From Bacteroidales bacterium (GTDB lineage Bacteria > Bacteroidota > Bacteroidia > Bacteroidales > P3): DNA of 64,000 bases. This document shows positions 25,728 through 34,265 of the stretch, in pieces. Each line of letters starts with the position of its first letter. The first letter of the stretch is position 1. Position numbers and translations under genes: made by a program. Location of the stretch: positions 186,001 to 250,000 of the forward strand of contig JAFYSZ010000006.1 of NCBI GenBank assembly GCA_017559135.1. Reading direction: 5' to 3'. The notes under the pieces are model-generated. The model ran no database searches and was not told the origin of the DNA. It saw only the letters and a program-made list of their open reading frames with translations.

Positions 25728-27614
25728 ATGCTTGAAAAAGCAAGAAACATACTAAAAAAATATTGGGCTTATGACTCCTTTCGTTCAATTCAAGAACAAG
25801 TCATAAGCTCAGTTGTTTTAGGTAACGATACCTTAGCCCTGATGCCGACAGGTGGAGGAAAGAGTCTTTGTTATCAAATACCTGCACTTATGCAAGAAGG
25901 AATTTGCATAATAATTTCTCCTCTTATATCTCTAATGAAAGACCAAACCGATTCTCTAACAAAGAAAGGCTTAAAGGCTTGTTGTCTTAGCGATGAGGCA
26001 TTGTACAAAAATGTTGATGAAGTCTTGAATAAGGTGATAACAATGAAGTATAAATTTTTGTTTATCACTCCCGAAAGAATCAAAAATCAAGTCTTTCAAC
26101 ACTATCTTTATAAAATGAAACCTTGTTTGTTTGTTGTAGATGAAGCACACTGCATTTCGGAATGGGGACACGAGTTTCGTCCCGAATATAGAGAGATTTC
26201 ACTACTTAGAGACGTTCACTGGCAAGTGCCAATCTTAGCCTTGACTGCAACAGCAACCTCTCGCACAATAGAAGACATACAAACAAATCTTGATTTCAAA
26301 AAAACAAATTGCATTAGAGGAAGTTTTCAAAGAGAAAATCTTAGATATTTAGTCTTTAAAGACAATAATAAGATAGAAAAGACCATAGAAATAATACAAA
26401 AATATCAAGGTAGTGGACTAATCTATGTTTCTACTCGAAAAAATGCGATACTCTATGCCGAAGAACTAAAAAAACACAACCTAAGTGTAGCAGAATATCA
26501 CGCAGGACTTACAAATTACGAAAGAAAACAAAGACAAGAGGCTTGGCAAAAAGGAGAATTAAAGGTTATGGTTGCAACAAAAGCCTTTGGAATGGGCATT
26601 GACAAACAAGATGTAAGGTTTGTAATTCACTTAGACCTGCCTTCAAGCATAGAAGAGTATTATCAAGAAGTAGGAAGAGCAGGAAGAGATGGAAAAGACG
26701 CCTTTGCGGTACTTTATTGGCAGGAAAAAGATATTAAAAATCTAAGAAAAAGAGTTGCAATGTCTTATCCCGAAATGGAAAAAATAAAAGAAATCTACAA
26801 TGCTCTCTACTCTCAATATTCTATAACTTACTATGATGGAAAGAATTATGAAAAAGATTTTTGTTTAGAAGCCTTTTGTGCACAATATCATTTCGATTTT
26901 ATTTCAGTATTCAATACCCTAAAAATACTATCAAGAGAAGGCATATTACTTTATAATCAAAGAGACTATCCTGTTTCAAAAATAAAAATACAATCAAGCG
27001 ATTTTGAAATAAGAACAATACTAAAAATTTCAGATGACTATTCCGCCTTGCTTGCAGGCTTGCTAAGAATATGCGAATGCAATAGTTTAGAATACACCTT
27101 TGTTGAAGAAGGAAAATTAGCCTCCTATCTAAATTGGGAAAAAGATAAAGTAATTCTCAAACTCAAAAGTTTAGAAAAAATGGGCGTTATAACCTATCGT
27201 CGTTTCAAAGCAGGAGAATACATAATCTTTCATCAAGACAGAGTAAAGAAAGAAGAATTATATATTTCCGAAAAAAACTATCAAACACTCAAAGACCTTT
27301 CTATTCAAAGAGCCGAAGCAATGATTGAATACTTAGAAAACTCTGTTTGTAGAGAACAATTCATTCACAAATACTTCAATATTGAGAGTCAAAAGTGTAA
27401 TAAGTGCGATTTATGCCAAGCAAACCAAACAAAATCCCTATCTTTGCAAGAGAAAATAATCAACTCACTATTAGAAAGCGAAAAACCAATAAGTTATTTT
27501 GAAAACAATACCGAGTTTTCGCAAGGAGAAAAAGCAATAGAGTTTATAAGACAAATGCTTGACGAAGGAATATTCATATTAAACGGAGATAAAATCCGTT
27601 TTAACAAAAAATAA
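25728..27614 (+). CDS. recQ: ATP-dependent DNA helicase RecQ
   Basis: This 628-residue protein begins [20 protein letters not shown]. It has Walker [21 protein letters not shown] in [13 protein letters not shown], the RecQ-specific FRPEYREIS and motif [14 protein letters not shown] RecQ-C zinc-binding region has cysteines in CREQ and CNKCDLC. An HRDC domain is not obvious, and the C terminus is short. It unwinds recombination and repair intermediates. The ATG at 25728, 4 bases after rfbC, is chosen; an upstream in-frame ATG lies inside rfbC. Confidence 0.96.
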   Translation: MLEKARNILKKYWAYDSFRSIQEQVISSVVLGNDTLALMPTGGGKSLCYQIPALMQEGICIIISPLISLMKDQTDSLTKKGLKACCLSDEALYKNVDEVLNKVITMKYKFLFITPERIKNQVFQHYLYKMKPCLFVVDEAHCISEWGHEFRPEYREISLLRDVHWQVPILALTATATSRTIEDIQTNLDFKKTNCIRGSFQRENLRYLVFKDNNKIEKTIEIIQKYQGSGLIYVSTRKNAILYAEELKKHNLSVAEYHAGLTNYERKQRQEAWQKGELKVMVATKAFGMGIDKQDVRFVIHLDLPSSIEEYYQEVGRAGRDGKDAFAVLYWQEKDIKNLRKRVAMSYPEMEKIKEIYNALYSQYSITYYDGKNYEKDFCLEAFCAQYHFDFISVFNTLKILSREGILLYNQRDYPVSKIKIQSSDFEIRTILKISDDYSALLAGLLRICECNSLEYTFVEEGKLASYLNWEKDKVILKLKSLEKMGVITYRRFKAGEYIIFHQDRVKKEELYISEKNYQTLKDLSIQRAEAMIEYLENSVCREQFIHKYFNIESQKCNKCDLCQANQTKSLSLQEKIINSLLESEKPISYFENNTEFSQGEKAIEFIRQMLDEGIFILNGDKIRFNKK

Positions 27615-27620
27615 AAAATA

Positions 27621-28373
27621 ATGCACAAGAAACCTCTAATATCAGTTATTACAGTATGCTACAATAGTTCAGATATGTTAAAACGCACCATTAAATCGTT
27701 GCGACTACAAACCTATTCTGAAATAGAATACATAGTAATAGACGGAGCATCAACAGATAATACAAGAAAAGTCATTGAAAAAAATCAAGATATTATCAAT
27801 CTGTGGATAAGCGAGCCTGATAAAGGACTTTATTTTGCGATGAACAAAGGCTTAGACCTTGCAAGCGGAGATTATGTCATTTTTATAAATGCGGGAGATA
27901 TGTTTTATATGCCTGACACCTTAGAAAAAATATTTGCTAACCATCAAGAGGACGTAGATATTTACTATGGCGATACAATGATTCTTGCAGAAAATCAAAA
28001 AGAATTAGGACGCAGAAGACTCACTCCTCCAAAACAACTAACAAAAGACTCATTCAAATGGGGAATGACAGTCTGTCATCAATCCATTTTAATAAAACGC
28101 ACAATAGCACCAAAGTATAAAACAGAATATCGCATAACAGCCGACTATGATTGGGTGCTTACCTCGATTGAAAACGCAAAAAAAATCGTAAACACCAATA
28201 TTTATATTTCCAAATTCCTATCAGGCGGACTAAGTAGTAAACACATAGTAAAAGCAAACAAAGAAAGATTTCGTATAATGTGCAAACACTATGGCACAAT
28301 AACAGCTCTATGGTATAATTTCCTTATGATCTTTCGCTTGATATTCACATACATAAAACGAGGCAGACTTTAA
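27621..28373 (+). CDS. Family 2 glycosyltransferase
   Basis: This 250-residue protein starts with the GT-A nucleotide-binding fold PLISVITVCYNSSDMLKRTI, then EYIVIDGASTDNT and the acidic FINAGDMFY region. The later part includes ADYDWVLT. It transfers a sugar from a nucleotide donor, likely in surface polysaccharide or glycoprotein assembly. A C-terminal hydrophobic stretch (ALWYNFLMIFRLIF) may associate with the membrane. It is last in the symporter-lpdA-rfbC-recQ operon and is followed immediately by a long AT-rich hairpin. Confidence 0.9.
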   Translation: MHKKPLISVITVCYNSSDMLKRTIKSLRLQTYSEIEYIVIDGASTDNTRKVIEKNQDIINLWISEPDKGLYFAMNKGLDLASGDYVIFINAGDMFYMPDTLEKIFANHQEDVDIYYGDTMILAENQKELGRRRLTPPKQLTKDSFKWGMTVCHQSILIKRTIAPKYKTEYRITADYDWVLTSIENAKKIVNTNIYISKFLSGGLSSKHIVKANKERFRIMCKHYGTITALWYNFLMIFRLIFTYIKRGRL

Positions 28374-28422
28374 AAAAATAAAACAAAGAAAAAAAAATTT
28401 TTTTCTTTGTTTTATTTTTTTA
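28371..28422. terminator. 25-bp perfect AT-rich inverted repeat starting at the stop codon
   Basis: Arms 28371-28395 and 28398-28422 are perfectly complementary with only 2 bases between them, containing AAAACAAAGAAAA and its complement. The left arm begins with the glycosyltransferase stop codon. The hairpin probably ends the operon. Its right arm contains TTTTCTTTG, the ending also seen in the 21-nt repeat family. Confidence 0.8.
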
Positions 28423-28439
28423 ATTCAAAGAAAAAATTC

Positions 28440-28447
28440 TACATTTG
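28440..28447 (+). promoter_or_regulatory. -7 promoter element of the BspA-like gene
   Basis: TACATTTG fits TAnnTTTG, 19 bases before the ATG at 28467, and lies after the in-frame ATG at 28407, which is therefore not the start. Confidence 0.6.
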
Positions 28448-28466
28448 CAAAGAAAAAGTTAATGTT

Positions 28467-29318
28467 ATGAAAAGATTTATATTTTATTTATGCTTTTTGG
28501 TAGTTTCTTTTGCAGTAAGTGCACAGTCTTTGACTCAAAATGGTTTGATTTTTAGTGTTATAGAAGGAACAAGTCAAGTTAGTGTAAAGGGGATTAGGGG
28601 TTCGTTGCCTCAAAACCTTGTTATTCCAACTTCTATTGATATTGAAGGAAAACCTTATTTGGTTACCCTTATTGAAGAGGAAGGTTTTTCAATGTGTAGC
28701 GAGGTTAAAAAAGTTACTTTTCCTAATTGCTTGATTAGAATAGGCAAACGTGCTTTTTATATGTGCGATGGAATTTTGGATTTGAATATTCCGCAATCCG
28801 TTGCCTATATTGAAAAAGAGGCTTTCTTTATGTGTAAGACTTTAAATACTATTTCATTACCTTCTTCCTTGACTTCTATTGAAGAAAGGGCGTTTTGGTC
28901 GTGTACTTCTTTGAGTTTTATAAAAATTCCAGAGAGTGTGAAAACGATAAATCGTGAGGCCTTTTTTGGTTGTTCGGCTTTGAGTTCGGTAGAGTTTAAT
29001 AAGGGTTTGGAAGTTATTGATCGTTTGGCCTTTGGTAGTTGTTTTACTCTTATGAATCTTGATTTGCCTAATTCTTTGGTAGTTGTTGGCGATCAGGCTT
29101 TTTGGAATTGTACTTCTTTGTTAGAGGTTAATTTTTCTCCTTCTATTACAAAAATTGGCGATAGTGCTTTTGGACAATGCAGTGCTTTGAATAAGGTTGT
29201 TATTCCTTCTAAAAATGTTGTTATGGGTGAGAATGTTTTTGAGTATTGCCCAGAATTAGTAAGTTATAAGAAGGGTAATGAAATTATTAAGTTAATTCTC
29301 ACTTTGGAAGACATATAA
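28467..29318 (+). CDS. Secreted BspA-like leucine-rich repeat protein
   Basis: A 283-residue protein with a signal peptide (MKRFIFYLCFLVVSFAVSAQ). At least seven LRR_5-type repeats of about 23 residues follow, with the pattern L..I.IP.SV..I...AF..C, for example RIGKRAFYMCDGILDLNIPQ and YIEKEAFFMCKTLNTISLPS. BspA-like repeats mediate surface binding. There is no C-terminal sorting domain, so the protein may be periplasmic or released. The coding strand is rich in T and G compared with the adjacent A-rich genes. The 3' end overlaps convergent aroQ by 27 bases. Confidence 0.88.
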   Translation: MKRFIFYLCFLVVSFAVSAQSLTQNGLIFSVIEGTSQVSVKGIRGSLPQNLVIPTSIDIEGKPYLVTLIEEEGFSMCSEVKKVTFPNCLIRIGKRAFYMCDGILDLNIPQSVAYIEKEAFFMCKTLNTISLPSSLTSIEERAFWSCTSLSFIKIPESVKTINREAFFGCSALSSVEFNKGLEVIDRLAFGSCFTLMNLDLPNSLVVVGDQAFWNCTSLLEVNFSPSITKIGDSAFGQCSALNKVVIPSKNVVMGENVFEYCPELVSYKKGNEIIKLILTLEDI

Positions 29319-29714
29319 GGCTAATTCATATCCTTTGAGTCCGAAACCAAAAAGGCTTCCTTTGCAAACAGGAGAGAGAAAAGATTTGTGTCTGTATTCT
29401 TCTCGTGCAAGGATATTGCTGATATGAACTTCTATTACAGGAGCTTTGATTGCGGAAATAGCGTCTGCAATTGCAATTGAGGTGTGAGTGTAGGCTCCTG
29501 CATTGATAATAATTCCGTCTTTATTAGAGTCTTTTTGAATTTGCGTTACAATTTCTCCCTCAACGTTTGATTGAAAATAAGAAATGTTTATTTCTGGAAA
29601 TTTTTTCTTCAATTTCGCAAGGTAATCCTCAAAAGTCTCTGTGCCGTATATTGAAACTTCTCTTTGTCCTAAAATATTAAGATTAGGACCGTTAATTATA
29701 CTTATTTCTTTCAC
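29292..29714 (-). CDS. aroQ: Type II 3-dehydroquinate dehydratase
   Basis: A 140-residue protein of normal type II size with IINGPNLNILGQREVSIYG (catalytic Tyr region), FQSNVEGEIV, IIINAGAYTHTSIAIADAI and VEVHISNILAREEYRHKSF. It dehydrates 3-dehydroquinate in the shikimate pathway. It overlaps the thioredoxin-like gene by 23 bases at its start and the convergent BspA-like gene by 27 bases at its end. Confidence 0.96.
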   Translation of the reverse strand: MKEISIINGPNLNILGQREVSIYGTETFEDYLAKLKKKFPEINISYFQSNVEGEIVTQIQKDSNKDGIIINAGAYTHTSIAIADAISAIKAPVIEVHISNILAREEYRHKSFLSPVCKGSLFGFGLKGYELALYVFQSEN

Positions 29715-30195
29715 GATGTTTAAAGTCTCTGTTTAATACAATTTTGTCTTTACTTATAAGAAAAAGTGTTGGGACAGTCCAAATATAACTCTTTGTTATA
29801 GGCTCGCAGTCCTCACAGTAAGAATTTATCCAATTTTGTGGTACTTCGTCTTTGTGTTTTTCCCAAAGCGAAGGCTCAACTTCGGGTGCAACTGCCAAAA
29901 TCGTTAATTCTCCGTTTTCTATCAAAGAATTTAATTTTTTAGACTTTGACATTTTCTTTTTTAACGCTTGACAATCCTCACATTCCGGGCTATAAAAAAC
30001 CACTAACACATTTGTAGATTTTTCTTCTAAGAGTTTGTATAAATCACTTACTCCATTTTCGTTTAGAAACGAGAAATTAACAGCTGTATCGCCTATTTGA
30101 TTATCGTTTTCTTTGTCAAAGGATTGAGCCTTTGCAACACTCACAAATCCCAAACAAAGAATCCAAAGCATTATTCTAAGACTAATGTTTCGCAT
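29692..30195 (-). CDS. Periplasmic thioredoxin-like protein
   Basis: A 167-residue protein with a signal peptide (about 1-23, ending AKAQ). Its thioredoxin-like core has VLVVFYSPECEDCQALKK, where CEDC is the redox pair, and YIWTVPTLFLISKD containing the cis-proline. A second CEDC occurs at NSYCEDCEP. It likely acts as a thiol-disulfide protein in the periplasm, TlpA/ResA-like. It sits between an MBL nuclease and aroQ with overlaps on both sides, so translation is coupled. Confidence 0.82.
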   Translation of the reverse strand: MRNISLRIMLWILCLGFVSVAKAQSFDKENDNQIGDTAVNFSFLNENGVSDLYKLLEEKSTNVLVVFYSPECEDCQALKKKMSKSKKLNSLIENGELTILAVAPEVEPSLWEKHKDEVPQNWINSYCEDCEPITKSYIWTVPTLFLISKDKIVLNRDFKHRERNKYN

Positions 30196-31574
30196 TTTGC
30201 AGGTATATGAACGTTATTATAACCTCTTTCTCTTAAAGTATTAGCAAAATTTTCTTGTGTTTTGCTTTCTCCGTGTACAAGTATTAGTTTTTTGATTTTT
30301 TCTTTGTCTTGACACTCCAAGAAACGAATCAATTCTTCGTAATCGGCGTGTGCAGAATAAGAATCAATACTTCTTACCTCTGCTTTAACATAATAGCCGT
30401 GTCCGAAAATGGAAACGTTTTTGTCTCCTCTAAGAATTTTATGCCCAAGCGTAGTTGGAGCACAATATCCTACGCCAAGGATTGTTGTACGAGGGTTTTC
30501 TATGTTGTTTGCAATGTGATGCTTAATTCTTCCAGCCTCCATCATACCAGAAGCAGAGATAATTATGCAAGGAGTCTTAGAAGTGTTGAGTCTTTTACTC
30601 TCTTCTGTGCTACGAATGTAGTGTAGTTTTTCAAATCCAAACGGATCGGGATCTGTTTTCATAAATTCTTTCATCTCATCGTTGAAACATTCCGAGTGAA
30701 TACGCATTATATTTGTTGCATTAAGACTTAAAGGACTATCTACATAGACATCAATCATTGGAAGTACGCCTTTTTCCCATAATTTATTGAGAGCAAAAAT
30801 TATTTCTTGTGCTCTACCAATTGCAAAAGAAGGAATAAGGAGTTTTCCTTTCTTTTTACAACAAGTATCTAAGACAGCTTTTAGTAATTCTTCTTCGCTC
30901 TTGTCTATATTGCTATGAAGTCTATCGCCGTAAGTCGATTCCATAATTATATAATCGGCTTGATCAAAAGGTTGAGGCGATTTTAAGATTCTTTTTTGAT
31001 AACGTCCAACATCTCCTGTGAATGCAATCTTTATTTCCTTACCATCTTCCTTTATTGTAATGTTACAAGTTGCACTTCCAAGAATATGACCATTGTCGGT
31101 GAACTTTAAAGTAATATCTTCATCTATAAAAATTCTTTTTCCATAAGGAGCCGACACAAAATAATTCATTGCTTCTTGTGCATCGGCAGTTGTGTAAATT
31201 GGTTCAACGGCTTCTAAATTTTGTCTTGCACGTTTCTTGTTGAAAGTGCGAGTATCTAACTCTTGAATGCCTGCTGAATCCACCAACATAATAGCACACA
31301 AATCTCTTGCAGCAGGAGTAGAATATATTGTGCCTTTAAATCCTAATTTTACAATGTAAGGAATCAGCCCCGAGTGATCTATGTGAGGGTGAGAAAGGAT
31401 TAAGTAATCTATTTCTTCGGGATTGAAACCTAAATCGCGGTTTAAAGCATCTGTCTCCAAACCCTTACCTTGATACATTCCACAATCCAAAAGTATTTTC
31501 TTTCCTTTATTAGTTGTAATCAAATGTTTACTGCCTGTTACTTCCTTTGCAGCACCTAAAAATTGTATTTTCAT
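30171..31574 (-). CDS. Beta-CASP metallo-beta-lactamase-fold RNA nuclease-like protein
   Basis: This 467-residue protein begins MKIQFLGAAKEVTGSKHLIT. It has the metal motif SHPHIDHSG, TGDVGRYQKRIL, and the beta-CASP signature ESTYGDRLH with IISASGMMEAGRIKHHIAN and GHGYYVKAEVRSIDSYSAHADY. This is the CPSF73/YSH1-like group (COG1236), probable RNA endo/exonuclease. The start at 31574 is chosen because the -7 element (31599-31606) overlaps an upstream in-frame ATG at 31601. Confidence 0.93.
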   Translation of the reverse strand: MKIQFLGAAKEVTGSKHLITTNKGKKILLDCGMYQGKGLETDALNRDLGFNPEEIDYLILSHPHIDHSGLIPYIVKLGFKGTIYSTPAARDLCAIMLVDSAGIQELDTRTFNKKRARQNLEAVEPIYTTADAQEAMNYFVSAPYGKRIFIDEDITLKFTDNGHILGSATCNITIKEDGKEIKIAFTGDVGRYQKRILKSPQPFDQADYIIMESTYGDRLHSNIDKSEEELLKAVLDTCCKKKGKLLIPSFAIGRAQEIIFALNKLWEKGVLPMIDVYVDSPLSLNATNIMRIHSECFNDEMKEFMKTDPDPFGFEKLHYIRSTEESKRLNTSKTPCIIISASGMMEAGRIKHHIANNIENPRTTILGVGYCAPTTLGHKILRGDKNVSIFGHGYYVKAEVRSIDSYSAHADYEELIRFLECQDKEKIKKLILVHGESKTQENFANTLRERGYNNVHIPAKCETLVLE

Positions 31575-31598
31575 AGATTTTCTCTTTATATTCTTTGG

Positions 31599-31606
31599 CA
31601 AAGATA
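31599..31606 (-). promoter_or_regulatory. -7 promoter element of the MBL-thioredoxin-aroQ operon
   Basis: The minus strand reads TATCTTTG, a TAnnTTTG match 24 bases before the ATG at 31574. Confidence 0.6.
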
Positions 31607-31649
31607 ATATTCTTTTTTCTTTAAAACGCTAAATATTGACAAAAAGGTG

Positions 31650-31657
31650 TATTTTTG
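31650..31657 (+). promoter_or_regulatory. -7 promoter element of the lipoprotein/lysozyme/serA-like operon
   Basis: TATTTTTG matches TAnnTTTG, 27 bases before the ATG at 31685; no clear -33 box. Confidence 0.55.
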
Positions 31658-31684
31658 CAGAAGAAAATAGTAAATAATGAACTT

Positions 31685-32392
31685 ATGAGAAAGATATTTT
31701 GTTTTTTTACGATAGGATTGCTTTTGTTTTCTGCTTGTGGCAAAAAGGAAGCAAAGAAAGAAGAAAATAAAGACTCTAAATATAAAACAGTAGAGGAGAA
31801 ACTTAACGATAATGCACCGACTTATATGCTTAAAGGTTTAACTATAAGCGGTTTTTCTGTAAATGACACAACAAATGGCATAAAAGCAAAGGTGTTTTCG
31901 CCGGTTAAAAGAATTAAGGATTCAACTTTTTCAATCAAGCCTATGACTCTTGAAGTTGAAAAGCAGTTTAAACAAACCGTTGCTGAACTTAAAAAAATAG
32001 GAAAGAAGACAGAACAACACAATCTTGTGCTTAGAACAGTTTCTGTTGTGTCTTACAATAATTTAATAAGCGGATTGTTTGAAAAAAGACTAACCTACGC
32101 CGAAGAAGGAAAGAAAGAAAATGAGTTTTTTGCTATTACTTATGATATGCAAAAGAATACACCTTTAAAAATCACAGAAATTTTTAACATAACAGCAGAA
32201 AATTTTGATAAAGTAGCAAATAATTTTTCTAAAACTGAGCAAATGCTAAGTTTTGAAGAGTTTTCTACTTCTCAATTCGCATTTAGCAAAGATTCTTTAA
32301 TGGTTTATCCTATCAGAGAAGGTAAACAAATTTCTATTTCTGCACCTTTACAATCTCTTGAACACTATTTTATAAATGATAATAAGGAATAA
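31685..32392 (+). CDS. DUF3298-like lipoprotein
   Basis: A 235-residue protein with a lipoprotein signal (MRKIFCFFTIGLLLFSACGK, lipobox FSAC) and a lysine-rich linker. The body resembles DUF3298/RsiV-like domains: VVSYNNLISGLFEKRLTYAEEG, FFAITYDMQKNTPLKITEIF, and SKDSLMVYPI near the end. The function is unknown; related domains occur with peptidoglycan or lysozyme-associated proteins. The gene overlaps the downstream lysozyme gene by 17 bases, which is consistent with a link to the cell wall. Confidence 0.75.
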   Translation: MRKIFCFFTIGLLLFSACGKKEAKKEENKDSKYKTVEEKLNDNAPTYMLKGLTISGFSVNDTTNGIKAKVFSPVKRIKDSTFSIKPMTLEVEKQFKQTVAELKKIGKKTEQHNLVLRTVSVVSYNNLISGLFEKRLTYAEEGKKENEFFAITYDMQKNTPLKITEIFNITAENFDKVANNFSKTEQMLSFEEFSTSQFAFSKDSLMVYPIREGKQISISAPLQSLEHYFINDNKE

Positions 32393-33134
32393 AAATAAGA
32401 AGAAGAGAATTGCGATTTTTCTTTCTATTATTGTCTTAATTATTCTTTCTGTAATAGGTTATAATTATGGCATTGACTATTATAGGAAGTACTATGCTTG
32501 TCCTGGAATAAAGATTGACTCTTATCGTTTCCCTGTTATAGGAATTGATGTGGCCTCTCATCAAGGCGAAATCAATTGGGAAGAAGTCTATGCCTCGAAA
32601 GTGAATTTTGCATTCATAAAAGCAACCGAGGGAGAGACGTTTGTAGATAAAAAATTTGAGTATAATTTCTCTCAGGCAAAGAAAAACAATATCATAGTGG
32701 GAGCTTATCATTTTTTTCGTTTCAATAAAAATGGAAAAGAGCAGGCTTACAATTTTATAAACAACGTTCAATTAGATTCTTTGTCGCTTCCTCCTGTTTT
32801 AGATGTGGAATTATTTGGCGGAAACAAGTTTTCTTTTGAGACAAAGAACAAAGTGATTAGCGAAATCTTTAATTGTTTACGTGCATTGGAGAAACACTAT
32901 AATAGAAAGCCTATTATATATTCTAATGTAGAGACTTACGAAAATTTTATCAAAGGAAATTTTGACGATTATGACCTTTGGCTTTGCAAACTCTGCAACG
33001 AGCCGAAGACAATTGAGTGGAAATTTTGGCAATACACACATCAAGCCGTTGTACCTGGAATAAAAACTGACGTAGATATGAATATATTTAATGGAAGTTA
33101 TGATGAATTTATAAATTACATATATAAAAACTAA
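32376..33134 (+). CDS. GH25 family lysozyme
   Basis: This 252-residue protein has an N-terminal membrane anchor or signal (about 9-30). The GH25 catalytic domain follows with GIDVASHQGEINWEEV, FAFIKATEGETFVDKKF, GAYHFFRFN, VLDVELFG and IYSNVETYENF, ending with WQYTHQAVVPGIKTDVDMN. The acidic residues of the GH25 active site (DVAS.QG and DVE) are in place. It should hydrolyse peptidoglycan from the periplasmic side. It is co-transcribed with the lipoprotein before it and the dehydrogenase after it. Confidence 0.93.
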   Translation: MIIRNKNKKKRIAIFLSIIVLIILSVIGYNYGIDYYRKYYACPGIKIDSYRFPVIGIDVASHQGEINWEEVYASKVNFAFIKATEGETFVDKKFEYNFSQAKKNNIIVGAYHFFRFNKNGKEQAYNFINNVQLDSLSLPPVLDVELFGGNKFSFETKNKVISEIFNCLRALEKHYNRKPIIYSNVETYENFIKGNFDDYDLWLCKLCNEPKTIEWKFWQYTHQAVVPGIKTDVDMNIFNGSYDEFINYIYKN

Positions 33135-33137
33135 GCA

Positions 33138-34067
33138 ATGAAGAAAATACTGATATTAGATAAAGGACACTCAATTTTAAACGAAAAATTATTAGAAGCA
33201 GGCTTTGAAATAGATTTCAATCCCACAATTTCAAGAGAAGAATTATTGGAAGTAATTCCTAATTATCAAGCCTTGATAGTAAGAAGCAAACTTTTAATAG
33301 ATAAAGAAGTAATAGATAGAGCAGAAAATCTTAAAGTTATTGGAAGAATTGGAGCAGGAATGGACGCAATTGACACAGATTACGCAGAGAAAAAAGGAAT
33401 TGTGTGCCTTAATTCGCCCGAAGGAAATCGCGATGCAGTAGGGGAGCATTGTCTTGGTTTGCTTTTGGCAGTTTTCGACAAGATTTGCATTGCCGATTCA
33501 CAAGTTAGAAAAGGACTTTGGCTAAGAGAAGACAACAGAGGTTTGGAAATCAAAGGCAAAACCGTTGGAATAATAGGCTATGGCAATATGGGACAAAGTT
33601 TTGCAAAGAGATTATCTGGCTTTGACTGCAAAGTAATAGCCTACGACAAATATAAAACAAATTATTCCGATGCTTTTGCACAAGAATGTAGCTTAGAAGA
33701 TATTTTTTCTCAAAGCGATATTCTTTCTTTTCACACACCTTTGACTTCGGAAACAAAGTATATGTTCAACAAAGACTTTATTTCAAACTTCAAAAAGCCG
33801 TTTTATCTTTTAAATACCTCACGAGGAAAGGTCGTAAATACGAAAGATTTAATAGAAGCCTTGAATCAAGGAAAAATTCTTGGAGCAGGATTAGATGTTT
33901 TGGAGTTTGAAGCCTTCTCAAACGAACTTCAAGACACACCAAGAGAACTTCAAGACTTGTTTTCTCGCACAAACGTGGTTTTAACTCCACATGTAGCAGG
34001 TTGGAGCGTGGAATCAAACTACAAACTCTCATATTTCTTAGCAGAAAAGATAATATCTGCCTTATAA
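33138..34067 (+). CDS. serA: D-isomer 2-hydroxyacid dehydrogenase (phosphoglycerate dehydrogenase-like)
   Basis: A 309-residue NAD-dependent enzyme: IGRIGAGMDAIDTDYAEKKG, SPEGNRDAVGEHCLGLLLA, the Rossmann motif VGIIGYGNMGQSFAKRL, TSRGKVVN, and the catalytic His in LTPHVAGWS. It is short, without the C-terminal ACT domain of long SerA proteins, and belongs to the type annotated as phosphoglycerate dehydrogenase in many Bacteroidota. Substrate assignment is by similarity only. It ends convergently with xseB, overlapping by 6 bases. Confidence 0.85.
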   Translation: MKKILILDKGHSILNEKLLEAGFEIDFNPTISREELLEVIPNYQALIVRSKLLIDKEVIDRAENLKVIGRIGAGMDAIDTDYAEKKGIVCLNSPEGNRDAVGEHCLGLLLAVFDKICIADSQVRKGLWLREDNRGLEIKGKTVGIIGYGNMGQSFAKRLSGFDCKVIAYDKYKTNYSDAFAQECSLEDIFSQSDILSFHTPLTSETKYMFNKDFISNFKKPFYLLNTSRGKVVNTKDLIEALNQGKILGAGLDVLEFEAFSNELQDTPRELQDLFSRTNVVLTPHVAGWSVESNYKLSYFLAEKIISAL

Positions 34068-34250
34068 CTCTTGGAGTTTATTATTCAAAGCCTCAATATC
34101 AATTTCCACCTCTGCAAGTTTATTTTTGCAAAGGGCAATTAACTCTTTTGCTTTCTCAATTTTTTTGCATAAGTCTTCAATATCAACATCCGAAGACTCT
34201 AAACTATTTACTATCTCCTTTAATTCTGAGTATGATTGATTGTAATTCAT
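34062..34250 (-). CDS. xseB: Exodeoxyribonuclease VII small subunit
   Basis: A 62-residue protein beginning MNYNQSYSELKEIVNSLES. DVDIEDLCKKIEKAKELIA and a final helix match the XseB family in length and pattern. It partners XseA, encoded 15 bases upstream, to degrade single-stranded DNA. Confidence 0.92.
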   Translation of the reverse strand: MNYNQSYSELKEIVNSLESSDVDIEDLCKKIEKAKELIALCKNKLAEVEIDIEALNNKLQEL

Positions 34251-34265
34251 AATTTTTTTTAGATT

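Noticed and set aside
31575..31601. Nine-residue upstream extension of the MBL nuclease
   Set aside because: The in-frame ATG at 31601 overlaps the -7 promoter element, so it is unlikely to be in the transcript; MKIQFLG at 31574 is the family start.
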